Source: CALJFL01 sp963669435
Lineage (GTDB): Bacteria > Pseudomonadota > Gammaproteobacteria > Pseudomonadales > Halieaceae
NCBI GenBank assembly: GCA_963669435.1
Contig: OY770025.1
Coordinates: forward strand, 3,720,001-3,784,000
DNA length: 64,000 bases
Direction of reading: 5' to 3'
Under the pieces are notes generated by a model. That model saw nothing but the letters and a program-made list of their open reading frames with translations, did not search any database and was not told where the DNA came from. The position numbers and the translations under genes were made by a program. Of this stretch, positions 26,727 to 36,557 are shown piece after piece. Every line of letters starts with the position of its first letter. Position 1 is the first letter of the stretch.

Positions 26727-27208
26727 GCGTTGACCTCGTGACTTTCGATCCAATACCGTGCACAGCGGAACACTTCATCGGTGTCTATGTGTTCGGGGTC
26801 TGGATGATAGCCGGCACTGGCAAATGCCGTGGGGAACTGCGGTGCATCTGCGCGCTTCCCAGCAGTACTGTTCAGCCAGTTGCACCACCGTTCGCCACTG
26901 ATTGCGGCGACCTCTTCGCGAGGATAAGCCCGCAGCGCCGTGGCCTTCAGCAATGCATTGAGATTTTGCAGATAACTGGCCCGATTACGACGCTCGCGGT
27001 AACGGTCCTGGAGCGTGCTCAATTGCGCAAGGGCCTGCCGACGATAGGCTCGCTGCTGGTGGCGACGCCAGAGTACTATCGCGGCTACACACAGTAGCAG
27101 GGCCAAGAGTGCGATAAGCACCCACCAGCCCGGAGCCAGCGGCCACCAGCCTATCAACTCCGGTTCGCGCAGTGGATGCAGGGCTGCCAGTGGATCTTGC
27201 GGATTCAT
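26723..27208 (-). CDS. DUF4381 membrane protein
   Basis: 161 residues. NPQDPLAALHPLREPELIGWWPLAPGWW before a single transmembrane helix (VLIALLALLLCVAAIVLWRR) is the family signature, followed by a cytoplasmic helical domain. It overlaps both neighbours by 4 bp (ATGA type), in the standard place between the DUF58 and batA genes. It probably bridges DUF58 and the vWA proteins in the membrane; its role is not known. Confidence 0.85.
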   Translation of the reverse strand: MNPQDPLAALHPLREPELIGWWPLAPGWWVLIALLALLLCVAAIVLWRRHQQRAYRRQALAQLSTLQDRYRERRNRASYLQNLNALLKATALRAYPREEVAAISGERWCNWLNSTAGKRADAPQFPTAFASAGYHPDPEHIDTDEVFRCARYWIESHEVNA

Positions 27209-28146
27209 CGGCGGTTTTCACCGTAGTAAGTTTGCAACAGGACAAAGGGCGCTGCATCCGTGGAAGCGCGCAACAGTGGGATGCCCAGGCGTTGCAAACT
27301 CTTGTTTAACTGCTCCTCCCGCTGGGCTGCACTTTGCAGGAAAGCATTGCGAAGCTGTCGATCCACAGTCGCCAGTTCACTCCGCTCTGTGCCGTTGGTC
27401 ACAGCGTAGCGACCGGCGCGCGGGAGTTGGTTTTCCAGCGGGTCATTGCAGGCCAGCGCAGTAATCTCTGTGTGCTGTGCAAGTTGAAACAGGTGTTCCT
27501 GGGCGTGCTCATCATCGGCGCCGCGGAAATCGCTGATCAGAAACAGGCTGCTGCCGGGCCTCGCAATGCGTCGCAGGTTGGCCAGCATGTCGGCAAAGGA
27601 TTGTTCGTGTTCGCCGGCTTCAACTGGCAGCCGCCGGTTGTATTGCTCGATCGTTGATAACAGCGCCAACACATTCTTGCGGCTGCGCCTGGGGCGTATT
27701 TCACGATGCTCGCGATCATTGAATACCAGGCCGCCAACCCGCTCGCCATTGTCCAGTGCACTCCAGGCCAGCAGGCTGGCGAGTTGTGCGCCAATAACCG
27801 ACTTGAAACAGTGACTGGAGCCAAAGTACATGCTATTGCGCTGGTCGAGAACCACCAGCACCGGACGTTCCCGTTCCTCCCGGAACAGCTTCGTATGCGC
27901 GTTGCCGGTACGCGCCGTGACCCGCCAGTCGATGGTGCGTATATCGTCCCCCGGCTGGTAATTGCGCACTTCCTCGAAGTCGATACCACGACCCCGAAAG
28001 TTTGATTTGTTTGGGCCGGCGAGTACGCTCAACGCGCGGCTCTTGCGGGTAATGCGTAACTGCCTGGCCGGAAAGCGCAGGGCGATGAGGTCGGCCAGGT
28101 CTGCCTGGGCGCCCCTTGCCGGTTGTGTTATGTCCCGAAGGTGCAC
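27205..28146 (-). CDS. DUF58 domain protein
   Basis: 313 residues, cytoplasmic. The core DUF58 signature RGRGIDFEEVRNYQPGDDIR-TIDWRVTARTG is present, followed by a vWA-like fold (VLVVLDQRNSMYFG) with a degenerate metal motif. It is paired with MoxR in nearly all such operons. It overlaps DUF4381 by 4 bp and lies 10 bp after the moxR gene. Confidence 0.9.
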   Translation of the reverse strand: MHLRDITQPARGAQADLADLIALRFPARQLRITRKSRALSVLAGPNKSNFRGRGIDFEEVRNYQPGDDIRTIDWRVTARTGNAHTKLFREERERPVLVVLDQRNSMYFGSSHCFKSVIGAQLASLLAWSALDNGERVGGLVFNDREHREIRPRRSRKNVLALLSTIEQYNRRLPVEAGEHEQSFADMLANLRRIARPGSSLFLISDFRGADDEHAQEHLFQLAQHTEITALACNDPLENQLPRAGRYAVTNGTERSELATVDRQLRNAFLQSAAQREEQLNKSLQRLGIPLLRASTDAAPFVLLQTYYGENRR

Positions 28147-28156
28147 GCGCGTGACC

Positions 28157-29125
28157 TCAGCCTACAGGCACCAGTTGCAGCAACTCGTTGATGACCTGGT
28201 CGGTGCTCACGCCGTTGGCCTCTGCCTCAAAACTCAGCAGCAGGCGGTGACGCAGTACGTCGGCAGCAACTGCCTGTACGTCGTCCGGGCTGACGTAATC
28301 CTGACCGCGCAGCCAGGCGTGGGCGCGGGCGCAGCGATCCAGTGCAATGGTGGCGCGAGGGCTACCACCAAATTCGATCCAACTGGCCAGTTCCTGTGAG
28401 TATTGGGCCGGCTCACGGCTGGCTATCACCAGTTGTACGATATAGTTTTCTACCGCCTCTGCCATGTGCAGTGACAGCGCCTCTTGCCTGGCGGCAAAGA
28501 TGGTCTCCTGGCTGAGCGGCTCCTGCGGTGTTACAGATTCTCTATTGGCCTCTGCGCGGGTCAAACGCAGTATCTCTGCCTCTGCCTCGGCATTCGGGTA
28601 ATCGACATTCACGTGGAGTAAAAAGCGATCAAGTTGCGCCTCGGGCAGGGGGTAGGTGCCCTCCTGTTCGATCGGGTTCTGGGTTGCCATCACCAGGAAC
28701 AGGGGCGGCAATGGATAGGTTTCACTGCCCACACTCACTTGTCGTTCCGCCATGGCCTCCAGCAGCGCCGACTGCACCTTGGCCGGCGCCCGGTTGACCT
28801 CGTCCGCCAGTACCAGGTTGTGGAATATTGGCCCCTGCTGGAAATGAAAACTGGCTTCCTGGGGACGATAGATTTCGGTGCCGGTGACATCGCCGGGCAG
28901 CAGGTCGGGGGTGAACTGTATGCGGTGAAAGCTGCCTTCCAGGCCGTCGGCGAGTGACTTGATTGCCCGCGTTTTAGCCAGCCCCGGCGCGCCCTCCACC
29001 AGCAGGTGGCCGTCAGCCAACAGCGCGATAATGAGGCGTTGTACGAGGTGACTCTGACCGATAATCTGCTGGCTCAGCCAGTCTTCCAAAGCTCGAATGT
29101 CTGCGCTTGCCACGCTTGCTCCCAT
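28157..29125 (-). CDS. MoxR-type AAA+ ATPase
   Basis: 322 residues. Walker A GAPGLAKT (45-52), Walker B LVLADEVNR, sensor 1 MATQNP and the MoxR-specific GTYPLPEAQLDRF. First gene of a leftward six-gene operon moxR, DUF58, DUF4381, batA, batBC, batD. MoxR ATPases act as chaperones for assembly of metal or cofactor complexes, with vWA proteins as partners; the client here is unknown. The ATG at 29125 has no ribosome site, whereas a GTG four codons later is preceded by GGGAG at good spacing, so the protein may be four residues shorter. Confidence 0.93.
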   Translation of the reverse strand: MGASVASADIRALEDWLSQQIIGQSHLVQRLIIALLADGHLLVEGAPGLAKTRAIKSLADGLEGSFHRIQFTPDLLPGDVTGTEIYRPQEASFHFQQGPIFHNLVLADEVNRAPAKVQSALLEAMAERQVSVGSETYPLPPLFLVMATQNPIEQEGTYPLPEAQLDRFLLHVNVDYPNAEAEAEILRLTRAEANRESVTPQEPLSQETIFAARQEALSLHMAEAVENYIVQLVIASREPAQYSQELASWIEFGGSPRATIALDRCARAHAWLRGQDYVSPDDVQAVAADVLRHRLLLSFEAEANGVSTDQVINELLQLVPVG

Positions 29126-29340
29126 TTAGTGATGTTCGACAGTATACGCCCGCGGCTGCTGTGGTCTGCCAGCGGGTTTTGCGAGGCGTGCATTCTATCT
29201 TATGGCCTGTTAGTAGCCAACCGACTGCCCCGCTGGCCGGCTTCGTAAAGGTTGCATGCGCAGGCCGATCCCGGCGGCCGCCGCAAGCACTCGATATGTG
29301 ACTTTTACCCCCCAGAAAAGTTCACCGCGTGGCGGCGATC

Positions 29341-29363
29341 ATAGTCTAGAATAGGTGGACTAT
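29341..29363. promoter_or_regulatory. Inverted repeat before glutamate dehydrogenase gene
   Basis: ATAGTC (29341-29346) and GACTAT (29358-29363) form a small inverted repeat ~20 bases before the start codon; the second arm merges with TATAAG, a possible -10. It could be an operator overlapping a promoter. Weak evidence. Confidence 0.25.
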
Positions 29364-29383
29364 AAGAAGAGTTAGGGCGCCTT

Positions 29384-32300
29384 ATGGCCTGGGAATCGCT
29401 ACGGGATGATTTACTGAGACAGCTCAGTGAACGTATCGACAAACGCGGTGGCGGAGAGCATCGGCAGGACCTGCACAACTTGATGGCGGTATTCTTCGGT
29501 CGATTCCCGCCGGATGATATGCGCGGTCGCTCGGTGGAGAACCTGTACGGGTGTCTGTACGGCCTGCTGCGCTTTATGCACAAGTGGCGTAGAGAGACGC
29601 CCAAGGTGCGAATTCTCAACCCGGAAGTGCAGTCACACGGTTGGGAGTCAACCAGTACGGTTCTCACCATACTATGCCGTGATATGCCTTTTTGTGTGGC
29701 TTCTGTGCGCGGTGAATTGAACCGTCGCGGGCTCAAGGTTCATTCCATTGCCAGCTGTAACCTGGACACACTTCGTGATGACGGTGGTGAGCTACAGCAA
29801 GTTCTCGCGGGTAACGACAACGCCGGTGAAGAGGTGTCTCATGAGAGCCTGATCTATTTCGAAATTGGCCGTCACTCGCAGGTAGAAGATCTCGAAGAGC
29901 TGCGCCTGACACTCACAGATATCCTGGCGGAAGTCACCGCCGTGGTCGAGGACTTTGGTGAGGTGCAGGAACGACTGCGCGAAGCCATGGAGACAGTGCG
30001 CAACAGTGACTGCGTATTGCGCGGCCACCGGGATGAAGCGATCAAGTTTCTCAAGTGGATGGGTAATGACCATATCACCGCGCTGGGCTACGAATACCTG
30101 GAAGTAACGCGTTCGGGTGCTGAAGTTGATGTAAAGGTGGACGCAGGGGCGAGTCTGGGTCTATTGCGCAATCGCGATACGCTGGGGCCACAGGATTTAC
30201 TCAGTGACCTGCAGATACTGCCCCCGGAACAGCAACTGCGTCGCCAGCTGAGTTTTTCCAAATCAAGGCACCGTTCCCGGGTGCATCGTCTGGCCTATCC
30301 AGATTACGTCGAGGTGAAGGTTTTCGGCGAAGAAGGGGAGGTGCTTGGTCAGCATCGATTCATCGGTCTGTATACGTCGGAAGTGTATACCACCGATCCG
30401 CTACGCATTCCGATCCTCAGGCGTAAGGTCGAGCAGGTCATCGAACGCTCCGGCTTTACCCGCGATGACCACGACGGTCGCGAACTCGGTCGCATCCTTG
30501 AGATGTTCCCCCGCGATGAGTTGTTCCAGTCCAGTATCAATGAACTGTTTGACACTGCACTGGCGGTTACGAGGATTCAGGAGCGTAGCCAGACCAGGGT
30601 CTTCGTGCGCAAGGATTGGCACGGCAAATTTGTCAGTACCATTGTTTATATACCACGTGACCGCTACACCACGGCCCAGCGCGAAAAGATTCAGGCCATT
30701 CTCTGTGCCGCTTTTGATGCGCAGGACTCGGAATTTACCACCCACTTTTCCGAATCTATCCTGGTCAGGGTGCACTTTGTGATGCGGGTCGATCCCGCTG
30801 TAGAAATCAGCTACGACGTTAACGAACTCGAGGAGCAGATAGTGCAAGCAACGTTAGCCTGGGAAGATCGATTGCGCCTGCGCCTGATCGAAGAGTTCGG
30901 CGAAGAGGCGGGCGAACAGTATATGCGAGAGCTCGGTGGTGGCTTCCAGCCAGGCTATCGGGACGACTTTGATCCGCGCGTGGCTGTGGTTGACCTGCGT
31001 CAGATTCTCTCGCTGCAGAGTGGCGAAAGCCTGGGGATGAATCTCTATCGCTTATTGGAAGAAGACGACGATCACCTGCGCCTGCGCCTCTACCACAAGG
31101 ATTATTCGCTGCCGTTGTCGGATGTCTTGCCGATACTGGAAAATCTCGGGCTGCGAGTGGTGTCCGAGCGCCCCTACAGTGTCACCAGCCAGGCGGGCGA
31201 CAAGTACTGGGTACAGGAATTCAGCCTGATCTATTCGTTGTCTATGGATATTGACCTGGAGCAGGTCAAGGAAGAATTTGAAGATGCCTTCAGCCGTATC
31301 TGGTATGGAGAGGCGGAAAGTGATTCTTTCAATCGCCTGCTATTAGGTACACGCCTGAGCTGGCGAGAAATTGCCTTGTTGCGTGCCTATTCACGCTACC
31401 TTCGCCAGGTACAGTTTCCCTACAGTGTCGAGTACATCGCCGAGACCATGGCTAACCATCTGCATGTGACCGCAGGTATTGTTGAGTTGTTTCTCACGCG
31501 TTTTTCCCCGGTGTTCGATGGTGACGAGGACTGGCGCGCACAGCGTGAGTTAACCGTAGAAGAACGTATTCTCGACGCCCTGGAAAGTGTCGAGAACCTG
31601 GGTGAGGACCGCATTGTTCGCCAGTATGTCACACTCATTAAAGCCACCTTGCGGACCAATTTTTTCCAACAGGACACCCAGGGCAAGCTCAAACCCTATT
31701 TTTCATTCAAGCTTAATCCCTCCGCGATTCCCGATATTCCCCGGCCGGTGCCGATGTTCGAGATCTTCGTGTACTCACCGCGCGTCGAAGGCGTACATCT
31801 GCGTGGCGGTAAAGTTGCCCGTGGTGGTCTGCGCTGGTCTGACCGGCTCGAGGATTTTCGCACCGAGGTCCTGGGCCTGGTGAAAGCCCAGCAGGTCAAA
31901 AATGCTGTGATTGTGCCGGTGGGCGCCAAGGGCGGCTTTGTTGCCAAGCAACTGACGCCGGAAATGACCCGCGACGAAATACAGGCCGAGGGTATCGCCT
32001 GTTACCAGAGTTTTATCCGTGGTTTGCTCGATGTGACAGATAATCGCACCGATGACGGGGTGGTCTGCCCCGACTTCGTGGTGGCCAAGGATGAGGAAGA
32101 CCCCTACCTCGTAGTGGCAGCGGACAAGGGCACGGCAACTTTCTCGGACATTGCCAACGCGATTTCTGTCGAGTACGACTTCTGGTTGGGCGACGCATTT
32201 GCGTCCGGCGGCAGCGAGGGCTATGACCACAAGAAAATGGGCATCACCGCGCGTGGTGCCTGGGTGTCTGTCCAGCGTCATTTCCGGGAGATGAACATCG

Positions 32301-34228
32301 ACGTGCAGACTACCGACTTCACTGTTGTCGGCGTCGGTGATATGGGTGGAGACGTGTTTGGCAACGGTATGTTGCTGTCCGAGCACATTCAATTGGTAGC
32401 GGCTTTCAACCATCTGCACATATTCGTCGACCCCAACCCGGATGCGGCTGCCACGTTTGTCGAGCGCAAACGGCTGTTTGAACTGCCGCGCTCCAGTTGG
32501 GATGATTTTGACAAGGAGCTGATCTCCGCTGGCGGTGGCGTGTTCAACCGTGCCGCGAAATCAATCACAGTGTCCGAGGAAATGAAGGCGCGTTTCGGTA
32601 TCGACGTCGACCGTTTGACACCCACCGAACTGATTTCCCATTTGCTGAAGGCAGAGGTCGACCTGCTGTGGAATGGTGGTATCGGGACGTATGCAAAGTC
32701 GAGCTTGGAGTCCCATACCGACGTGGGTGACAAGGCCAATGACAGCCTGCGGGTAAATGCGAATGAATTGCGTTGCAAGGTGATAGGTGAGGGCGGCAAC
32801 CTGGGTATTACCCAGCTCGCGCGCATGGAATATGGCTCACACGGTGGGCGCTCCAACACCGACTTCATCGACAATGCGGCGGGGGTCGACTGCTCTGACC
32901 ACGAGGTCAATATCAAGATCCTGCTGAACGCCGTTGTCACCCGGGGCGATCTCACCGAGAAACAGCGCAATACCCTGCTCGAGGAAATGACCGACAGCGT
33001 CGCCGACCTGGTGTTGAAGAACAACTACCGGCAGGTGCAGGCGATCAGCCTGGTGGAATTCCAGGCGCTCGATCGAAGTGGGGAGTACCGACGGTTTATC
33101 TCCAACCTGGAGGCGGCTGGCCGGCTTGACCGCGCGCTGGAGTTCCTGCCCACAGACGAGGAGCTGGTGGACCGTCGCGCTCATGGCCAGGGCCTGTCGC
33201 GACCGGAGTTATCGGTGCTGGTTTCCTACAGCAAGGCCATCCTCAAGGAAGAGCTGATAGCCTCTGACCTGGGTAAGGACTTTTTCCTGGCCACCGCGGT
33301 GCTTACCGCCTTTCCACAGCGTCTGGTTGATCAATACGAAACCGAGATTCGCAATCACCGCCTGAACCGGGAAATCATGTGTACCCAGATTGCCAACGAC
33401 ATTGTCAATCGCATGGGCCTGAATTTCATTTCCCGCCAGACCAAGGCGACCGGGGCGCCCATTGCCGATGTGGCTCGCGCCTACACCACGGTGGTGGAGG
33501 TGTTCGGTATCAACGATACCTGGTCGAAGATTGAAGCCCTCGATCACCAGGTGGACTCCCGTATCCAGATGGAGATGATGCTGAACCTGATCCGGCTGAT
33601 CAAACGTGCGGTGCGCTGGTTGCTGCGCAATCGCCGCCACCAGATGGCTCCCACAGGCGCGATTGCGGAATTTGCCGAGGGTGTAGAACAGTTGCGCGAG
33701 GCCCTGCCCAATATGCTGCGCGGCAATGCCTGCGAACAGTATGCGGCGCTGGTCCAGCACTATGTGGACGAGGGCGTGAGTCGGGAACTGGCAGCCGCGG
33801 TGGCCGGTTCATTGCATAGCTATACCGTGCTGGGTGTTATCCAGGCAGCAGCGGAAACCGAATCGCCGTTACTGGAGGTCGCAGAGCTCTACTATGTGAT
33901 GGGCGAACGCCTGGAGCTCGACTGGTTCAGTGGGCAGATTGTGAGTAGCAAAGTCGAGAACGAATGGCAGGCGATGGCCCGGGATACTTACCTGGAGGAC
34001 CTGGAGTGGCAGCAGCGCACGCTCGCCGTCGGTGTATTAAGGCACATGTGTGAAGACCGCGATCTGGTGAAATGCCTGCAGGAGTGGGAACGCCAAGAGG
34101 CACCCTTGCTCAATCGCTGGCACGAGATGTTGGCGGAACTGCATTCCACGGATGTCCCCGATTTCGCCATGTACGCGGTGGCGAACCGGGAACTCCTTGA
34201 CCTGGCGCAGAGCAGCGTCAGGGATTAG
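29384..34228 (+). CDS. Large NAD-specific glutamate dehydrogenase (GDH-180 class)
   Basis: 1614 residues, the ~180-kDa class. It oxidatively deaminates glutamate to 2-oxoglutarate with NAD, feeding the TCA cycle. A long N-terminal ACT-like regulatory half precedes the catalytic half: GLRWSDRLEDFRTEVLGL, the glutamate-binding lysine region VGAKGGFVAKQL (Lys849), then the dinucleotide-binding VGVGDMGGDVFGNGML and EGGNLGITQLARMEYG. The C-terminal ~400 residues are the helical domain special to this class. This is a catabolic enzyme, in keeping with the many amino-acid degradation genes nearby. Monocistronic; divergent from moxR over 258 bp. Confidence 0.96.
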   Translation: MAWESLRDDLLRQLSERIDKRGGGEHRQDLHNLMAVFFGRFPPDDMRGRSVENLYGCLYGLLRFMHKWRRETPKVRILNPEVQSHGWESTSTVLTILCRDMPFCVASVRGELNRRGLKVHSIASCNLDTLRDDGGELQQVLAGNDNAGEEVSHESLIYFEIGRHSQVEDLEELRLTLTDILAEVTAVVEDFGEVQERLREAMETVRNSDCVLRGHRDEAIKFLKWMGNDHITALGYEYLEVTRSGAEVDVKVDAGASLGLLRNRDTLGPQDLLSDLQILPPEQQLRRQLSFSKSRHRSRVHRLAYPDYVEVKVFGEEGEVLGQHRFIGLYTSEVYTTDPLRIPILRRKVEQVIERSGFTRDDHDGRELGRILEMFPRDELFQSSINELFDTALAVTRIQERSQTRVFVRKDWHGKFVSTIVYIPRDRYTTAQREKIQAILCAAFDAQDSEFTTHFSESILVRVHFVMRVDPAVEISYDVNELEEQIVQATLAWEDRLRLRLIEEFGEEAGEQYMRELGGGFQPGYRDDFDPRVAVVDLRQILSLQSGESLGMNLYRLLEEDDDHLRLRLYHKDYSLPLSDVLPILENLGLRVVSERPYSVTSQAGDKYWVQEFSLIYSLSMDIDLEQVKEEFEDAFSRIWYGEAESDSFNRLLLGTRLSWREIALLRAYSRYLRQVQFPYSVEYIAETMANHLHVTAGIVELFLTRFSPVFDGDEDWRAQRELTVEERILDALESVENLGEDRIVRQYVTLIKATLRTNFFQQDTQGKLKPYFSFKLNPSAIPDIPRPVPMFEIFVYSPRVEGVHLRGGKVARGGLRWSDRLEDFRTEVLGLVKAQQVKNAVIVPVGAKGGFVAKQLTPEMTRDEIQAEGIACYQSFIRGLLDVTDNRTDDGVVCPDFVVAKDEEDPYLVVAADKGTATFSDIANAISVEYDFWLGDAFASGGSEGYDHKKMGITARGAWVSVQRHFREMNIDVQTTDFTVVGVGDMGGDVFGNGMLLSEHIQLVAAFNHLHIFVDPNPDAAATFVERKRLFELPRSSWDDFDKELISAGGGVFNRAAKSITVSEEMKARFGIDVDRLTPTELISHLLKAEVDLLWNGGIGTYAKSSLESHTDVGDKANDSLRVNANELRCKVIGEGGNLGITQLARMEYGSHGGRSNTDFIDNAAGVDCSDHEVNIKILLNAVVTRGDLTEKQRNTLLEEMTDSVADLVLKNNYRQVQAISLVEFQALDRSGEYRRFISNLEAAGRLDRALEFLPTDEELVDRRAHGQGLSRPELSVLVSYSKAILKEELIASDLGKDFFLATAVLTAFPQRLVDQYETEIRNHRLNREIMCTQIANDIVNRMGLNFISRQTKATGAPIADVARAYTTVVEVFGINDTWSKIEALDHQVDSRIQMEMMLNLIRLIKRAVRWLLRNRRHQMAPTGAIAEFAEGVEQLREALPNMLRGNACEQYAALVQHYVDEGVSRELAAAVAGSLHSYTVLGVIQAAAETESPLLEVAELYYVMGERLELDWFSGQIVSSKVENEWQAMARDTYLEDLEWQQRTLAVGVLRHMCEDRDLVKCLQEWERQEAPLLNRWHEMLAELHSTDVPDFAMYAVANRELLDLAQSSVRD

Positions 34229-34269
34229 CGTCGAACGGGCGAGTAGTTACCCGAATTGTAGTAAGAAGA

Positions 34270-34473
34270 TCAGGGCGTGCGAATTTTATGAACGCCGGAG
34301 ACGCCGGTCAGGCCGTCCCATTGATCGCTGCGTCCCTGTCGCCACCCTGACATCCAGCTTACCCGGTGCTCGTCATTTTCGTGGGGGCAATAGTCGCTAC
34401 TGCGGCCTGAAATGCCTACGTTGTAGCCACGATCAAATGCTCGGTCATTCATATCACGCTTCTGTCTTCTCAT
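34270..34473 (-). CDS. rmf: Ribosome modulation factor
   Basis: 67 residues from the ATG at 34473 (ribosome site GAGG about 9 bases upstream); a longer frame to 34629 adds non-family sequence. MRRQKRDMNDRAFDRGYNVG matches the RMF N-terminus, followed by ISGRSSDYCPHE and SWMSGWRQGRSDQW. RMF drives 70S ribosomes into inactive 100S dimers in stationary phase. The last ~12 residues (LTGVSGVHKIRTP) extend beyond the ~55-residue E. coli protein. Easily missed because of its size. Convergent with the glutamate dehydrogenase gene; the 232 bp upstream are gene-free. Confidence 0.88.
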   Translation of the reverse strand: MRRQKRDMNDRAFDRGYNVGISGRSSDYCPHENDEHRVSWMSGWRQGRSDQWDGLTGVSGVHKIRTP

Positions 34474-34705
34474 AAATGAGTGCCTCGGTCTGGACCCATG
34501 GAAGCCCCGCAGGAGGCTCGCACACCTGCGAAAGTGTGGGTCCGAAGTTGTTGTGTGCATGTATTTTGCTTGAAAACTCGCGCAGCAATACAGCGAAGGG
34601 TGCCCGCAGGCACAGCCCCATGAAACCAAAGCCTGTGGTGCAAGTCGACTAACATTTTGTTCTGAAGAAGCGAGCTAATATAACGAAACGCTTCAAAGAC
34701 CGGAT

Positions 34706-35263
34706 TCAGGGGTCGTTGCGCTGAAGATCCGTCAGTAATGCCTGCATGGCTGCAGCGCCGAGCTTTCGCATGACCTGAATATTGTGCTCTGGAATACCCG
34801 CCGCGTCGGGGTGGGACGCCACCGCCCGGGCCACGCTCGCCTCCCGCAGCAGGTGGAGCATGGGGTAGGGCGCCCGGTTGGTGTAGTTCTCCGCGTCGGC
34901 GGGCGCTGTTTCGGCGAAACGATAATCGGGGTGAAAACTGGCCAGTTGGATCTCGCCGTCGAGACCGAGGTTGGTGAGTAGGGCTTCAGCGGTGTCCAGG
35001 AAGTTGTTGTAGTCGCCAAAATCCTGCAGTACCCAGGGGTGAACCAGCAAGGTGGTTTCAATGTCCGCATTGTCCTGGAGCAGGCTGAGTTCATGCTCGA
35101 GCTGATCGAGCAGAACATCTACCTGCGCGGCTGTGGAAACAACAGTGCGGACCCGTCCGGCCTGCCATTCCCGGCCCGCAAAGGGACACAGGTTCAGTCC
35201 AATGACAACGCGCTCCAGCCAATTGGCCGTGGTTCGTTGGATTGTGTCGAGATTCCCCGCCAT
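34706..35263 (-). CDS. DUF1415 family protein
   Basis: 185 residues, cytoplasmic. Diagnostic stretches: TTANWLERVVIGLNLCPFA near the N-terminus, TTLLVHPWVLQDFGDYNNFL in the middle, LASFHPDYRFAETAPADAEN and RAPYPMLHLLREASVARA. Common in gammaproteobacteria with no assigned activity. It lies between glcF (58 bp upstream) and rmf on the same strand, but there is no evidence that it takes part in glycolate metabolism. Confidence 0.88.
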   Translation of the reverse strand: MAGNLDTIQRTTANWLERVVIGLNLCPFAGREWQAGRVRTVVSTAAQVDVLLDQLEHELSLLQDNADIETTLLVHPWVLQDFGDYNNFLDTAEALLTNLGLDGEIQLASFHPDYRFAETAPADAENYTNRAPYPMLHLLREASVARAVASHPDAAGIPEHNIQVMRKLGAAAMQALLTDLQRNDP

Positions 35264-35321
35264 TGGTCAGCCTGTTTACGGGGTCAATCCCCGGTGTGTC
35301 TTTATGTCGTCCCAGGGTTCG

Positions 35322-36548
35322 TCATTCGACCGCCACCAGGGCGTCATCGACTAACTCGATCCAGTGTCGCACTGGCACGGCCGCCTTGGCGCCGAGTTGT
35401 AGCTGGCAGCCAATATTGGCGGTTACGATGACGTCGGGCTGTTCGATGGTAAGAGCTGCCAGTTTCCGTTGCCGCAGGCGTTTACTCCTGGCCGGCTGCA
35501 ACAGCGAATAGGTGCCCGCGGATCCGCAGCACAGGTGATTATCCTGGGTGCTGACGGTTTCGAAACCCAGTTCCTTCAGTAAGCTTTCGACCAGTTCGGG
35601 TTCACCGAGGCCATGGGACAGAGTGCAGGGGCTGTGTACGGCGATGCGTTGCGGACCTGGCACCGCCGCCAGTCCACCGAGATCTTGTTCGGCCAGCACC
35701 TGTCCGAGATCGCGAAAGCGCTCGCTGATCACACGCGCCTTGTCTGCATACGCAGGATCGTTGACCAGCAACTCTCGATATTCGGCGATCATGCTGCCAC
35801 AACCCGAGGCAGAGGCGATGATGGCTTCTGCACCAGACTCCAGCAGGGGCCACCATGCATCGATATTGGCCCGCATATTGTCCAGCGCGGCCTCTCCGGC
35901 GGCGAGGTGGTGGTTTACGGCACCACAACAACCCGCATTCGGGGCGCTGACCAGGTCAATGCCCAGGGCCGACAATACCCGCCGAGCGGCATCGTTGGTG
36001 GCGGGTGTGGCTGCACTTTGCACGCAGCCCTCGAGGACTATCATTTTGCGTTGGTGTGCGGGCAGCGGGAGCGGGCGGCGGACCGTCGCTGCCGGAATGC
36101 TGTTGCGCAGCGCTGCGGGTAGATAGGGACGGAACCACTGTCCGATACCCAACAGGCGGCTGAAAACTTCCGGCCGGGTCAGGAATTCCCGCAATAGCCG
36201 GCGCAGCCAGCGACTGAAAGGAGCGCGCGGCGCGGCGGTTTCCATCAGTTCCCTGCCCAGTCCTGCCATGGCACCATACTGCATGCCGGAGGGGCAGGTC
36301 GTTTCACAGCTGCGACAGGTGAGGCAGCGGTCCAGGTGGGTGTGCGTTTGCTTGCTCGCCTCGCCGGTTTCCAGTAGTTGTTTGACTAGGTAGATGCGCC
36401 CACGGGGACTGTCCCGTTCGTCGCGGCTGTCCAGGTAGGTGGGGCAGGTGGCGAGGCAGAAGCCGCAGTGAACGCAGGCACTGATCAGCTCGGCGGCTTC
36501 CTTTGCCTGCGCGTCATCCTGGTAACGTGTATGTAAATCAACGTACAT
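35322..36548 (-). CDS. glcF: Glycolate oxidase iron-sulfur subunit
   Basis: 408 residues. Two [4Fe-4S] ferredoxin motifs, CVHCGFCLATCPTY and CLTCRSCETTCPSG, in the first ~75 residues, then two CCG domains (CCGAVNHH and CCGSAGTYS) as in GlcF and other oxidoreductase subunits. It passes electrons from the flavin subunits GlcD/GlcE to the quinone pool at the inner membrane. Last gene of glcDEF, 9 bp after glcE. Confidence 0.94.
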   Translation of the reverse strand: MYVDLHTRYQDDAQAKEAAELISACVHCGFCLATCPTYLDSRDERDSPRGRIYLVKQLLETGEASKQTHTHLDRCLTCRSCETTCPSGMQYGAMAGLGRELMETAAPRAPFSRWLRRLLREFLTRPEVFSRLLGIGQWFRPYLPAALRNSIPAATVRRPLPLPAHQRKMIVLEGCVQSAATPATNDAARRVLSALGIDLVSAPNAGCCGAVNHHLAAGEAALDNMRANIDAWWPLLESGAEAIIASASGCGSMIAEYRELLVNDPAYADKARVISERFRDLGQVLAEQDLGGLAAVPGPQRIAVHSPCTLSHGLGEPELVESLLKELGFETVSTQDNHLCCGSAGTYSLLQPARSKRLRQRKLAALTIEQPDVIVTANIGCQLQLGAKAAVPVRHWIELVDDALVAVE

Positions 36549-36557
36549 GCTGTGATC

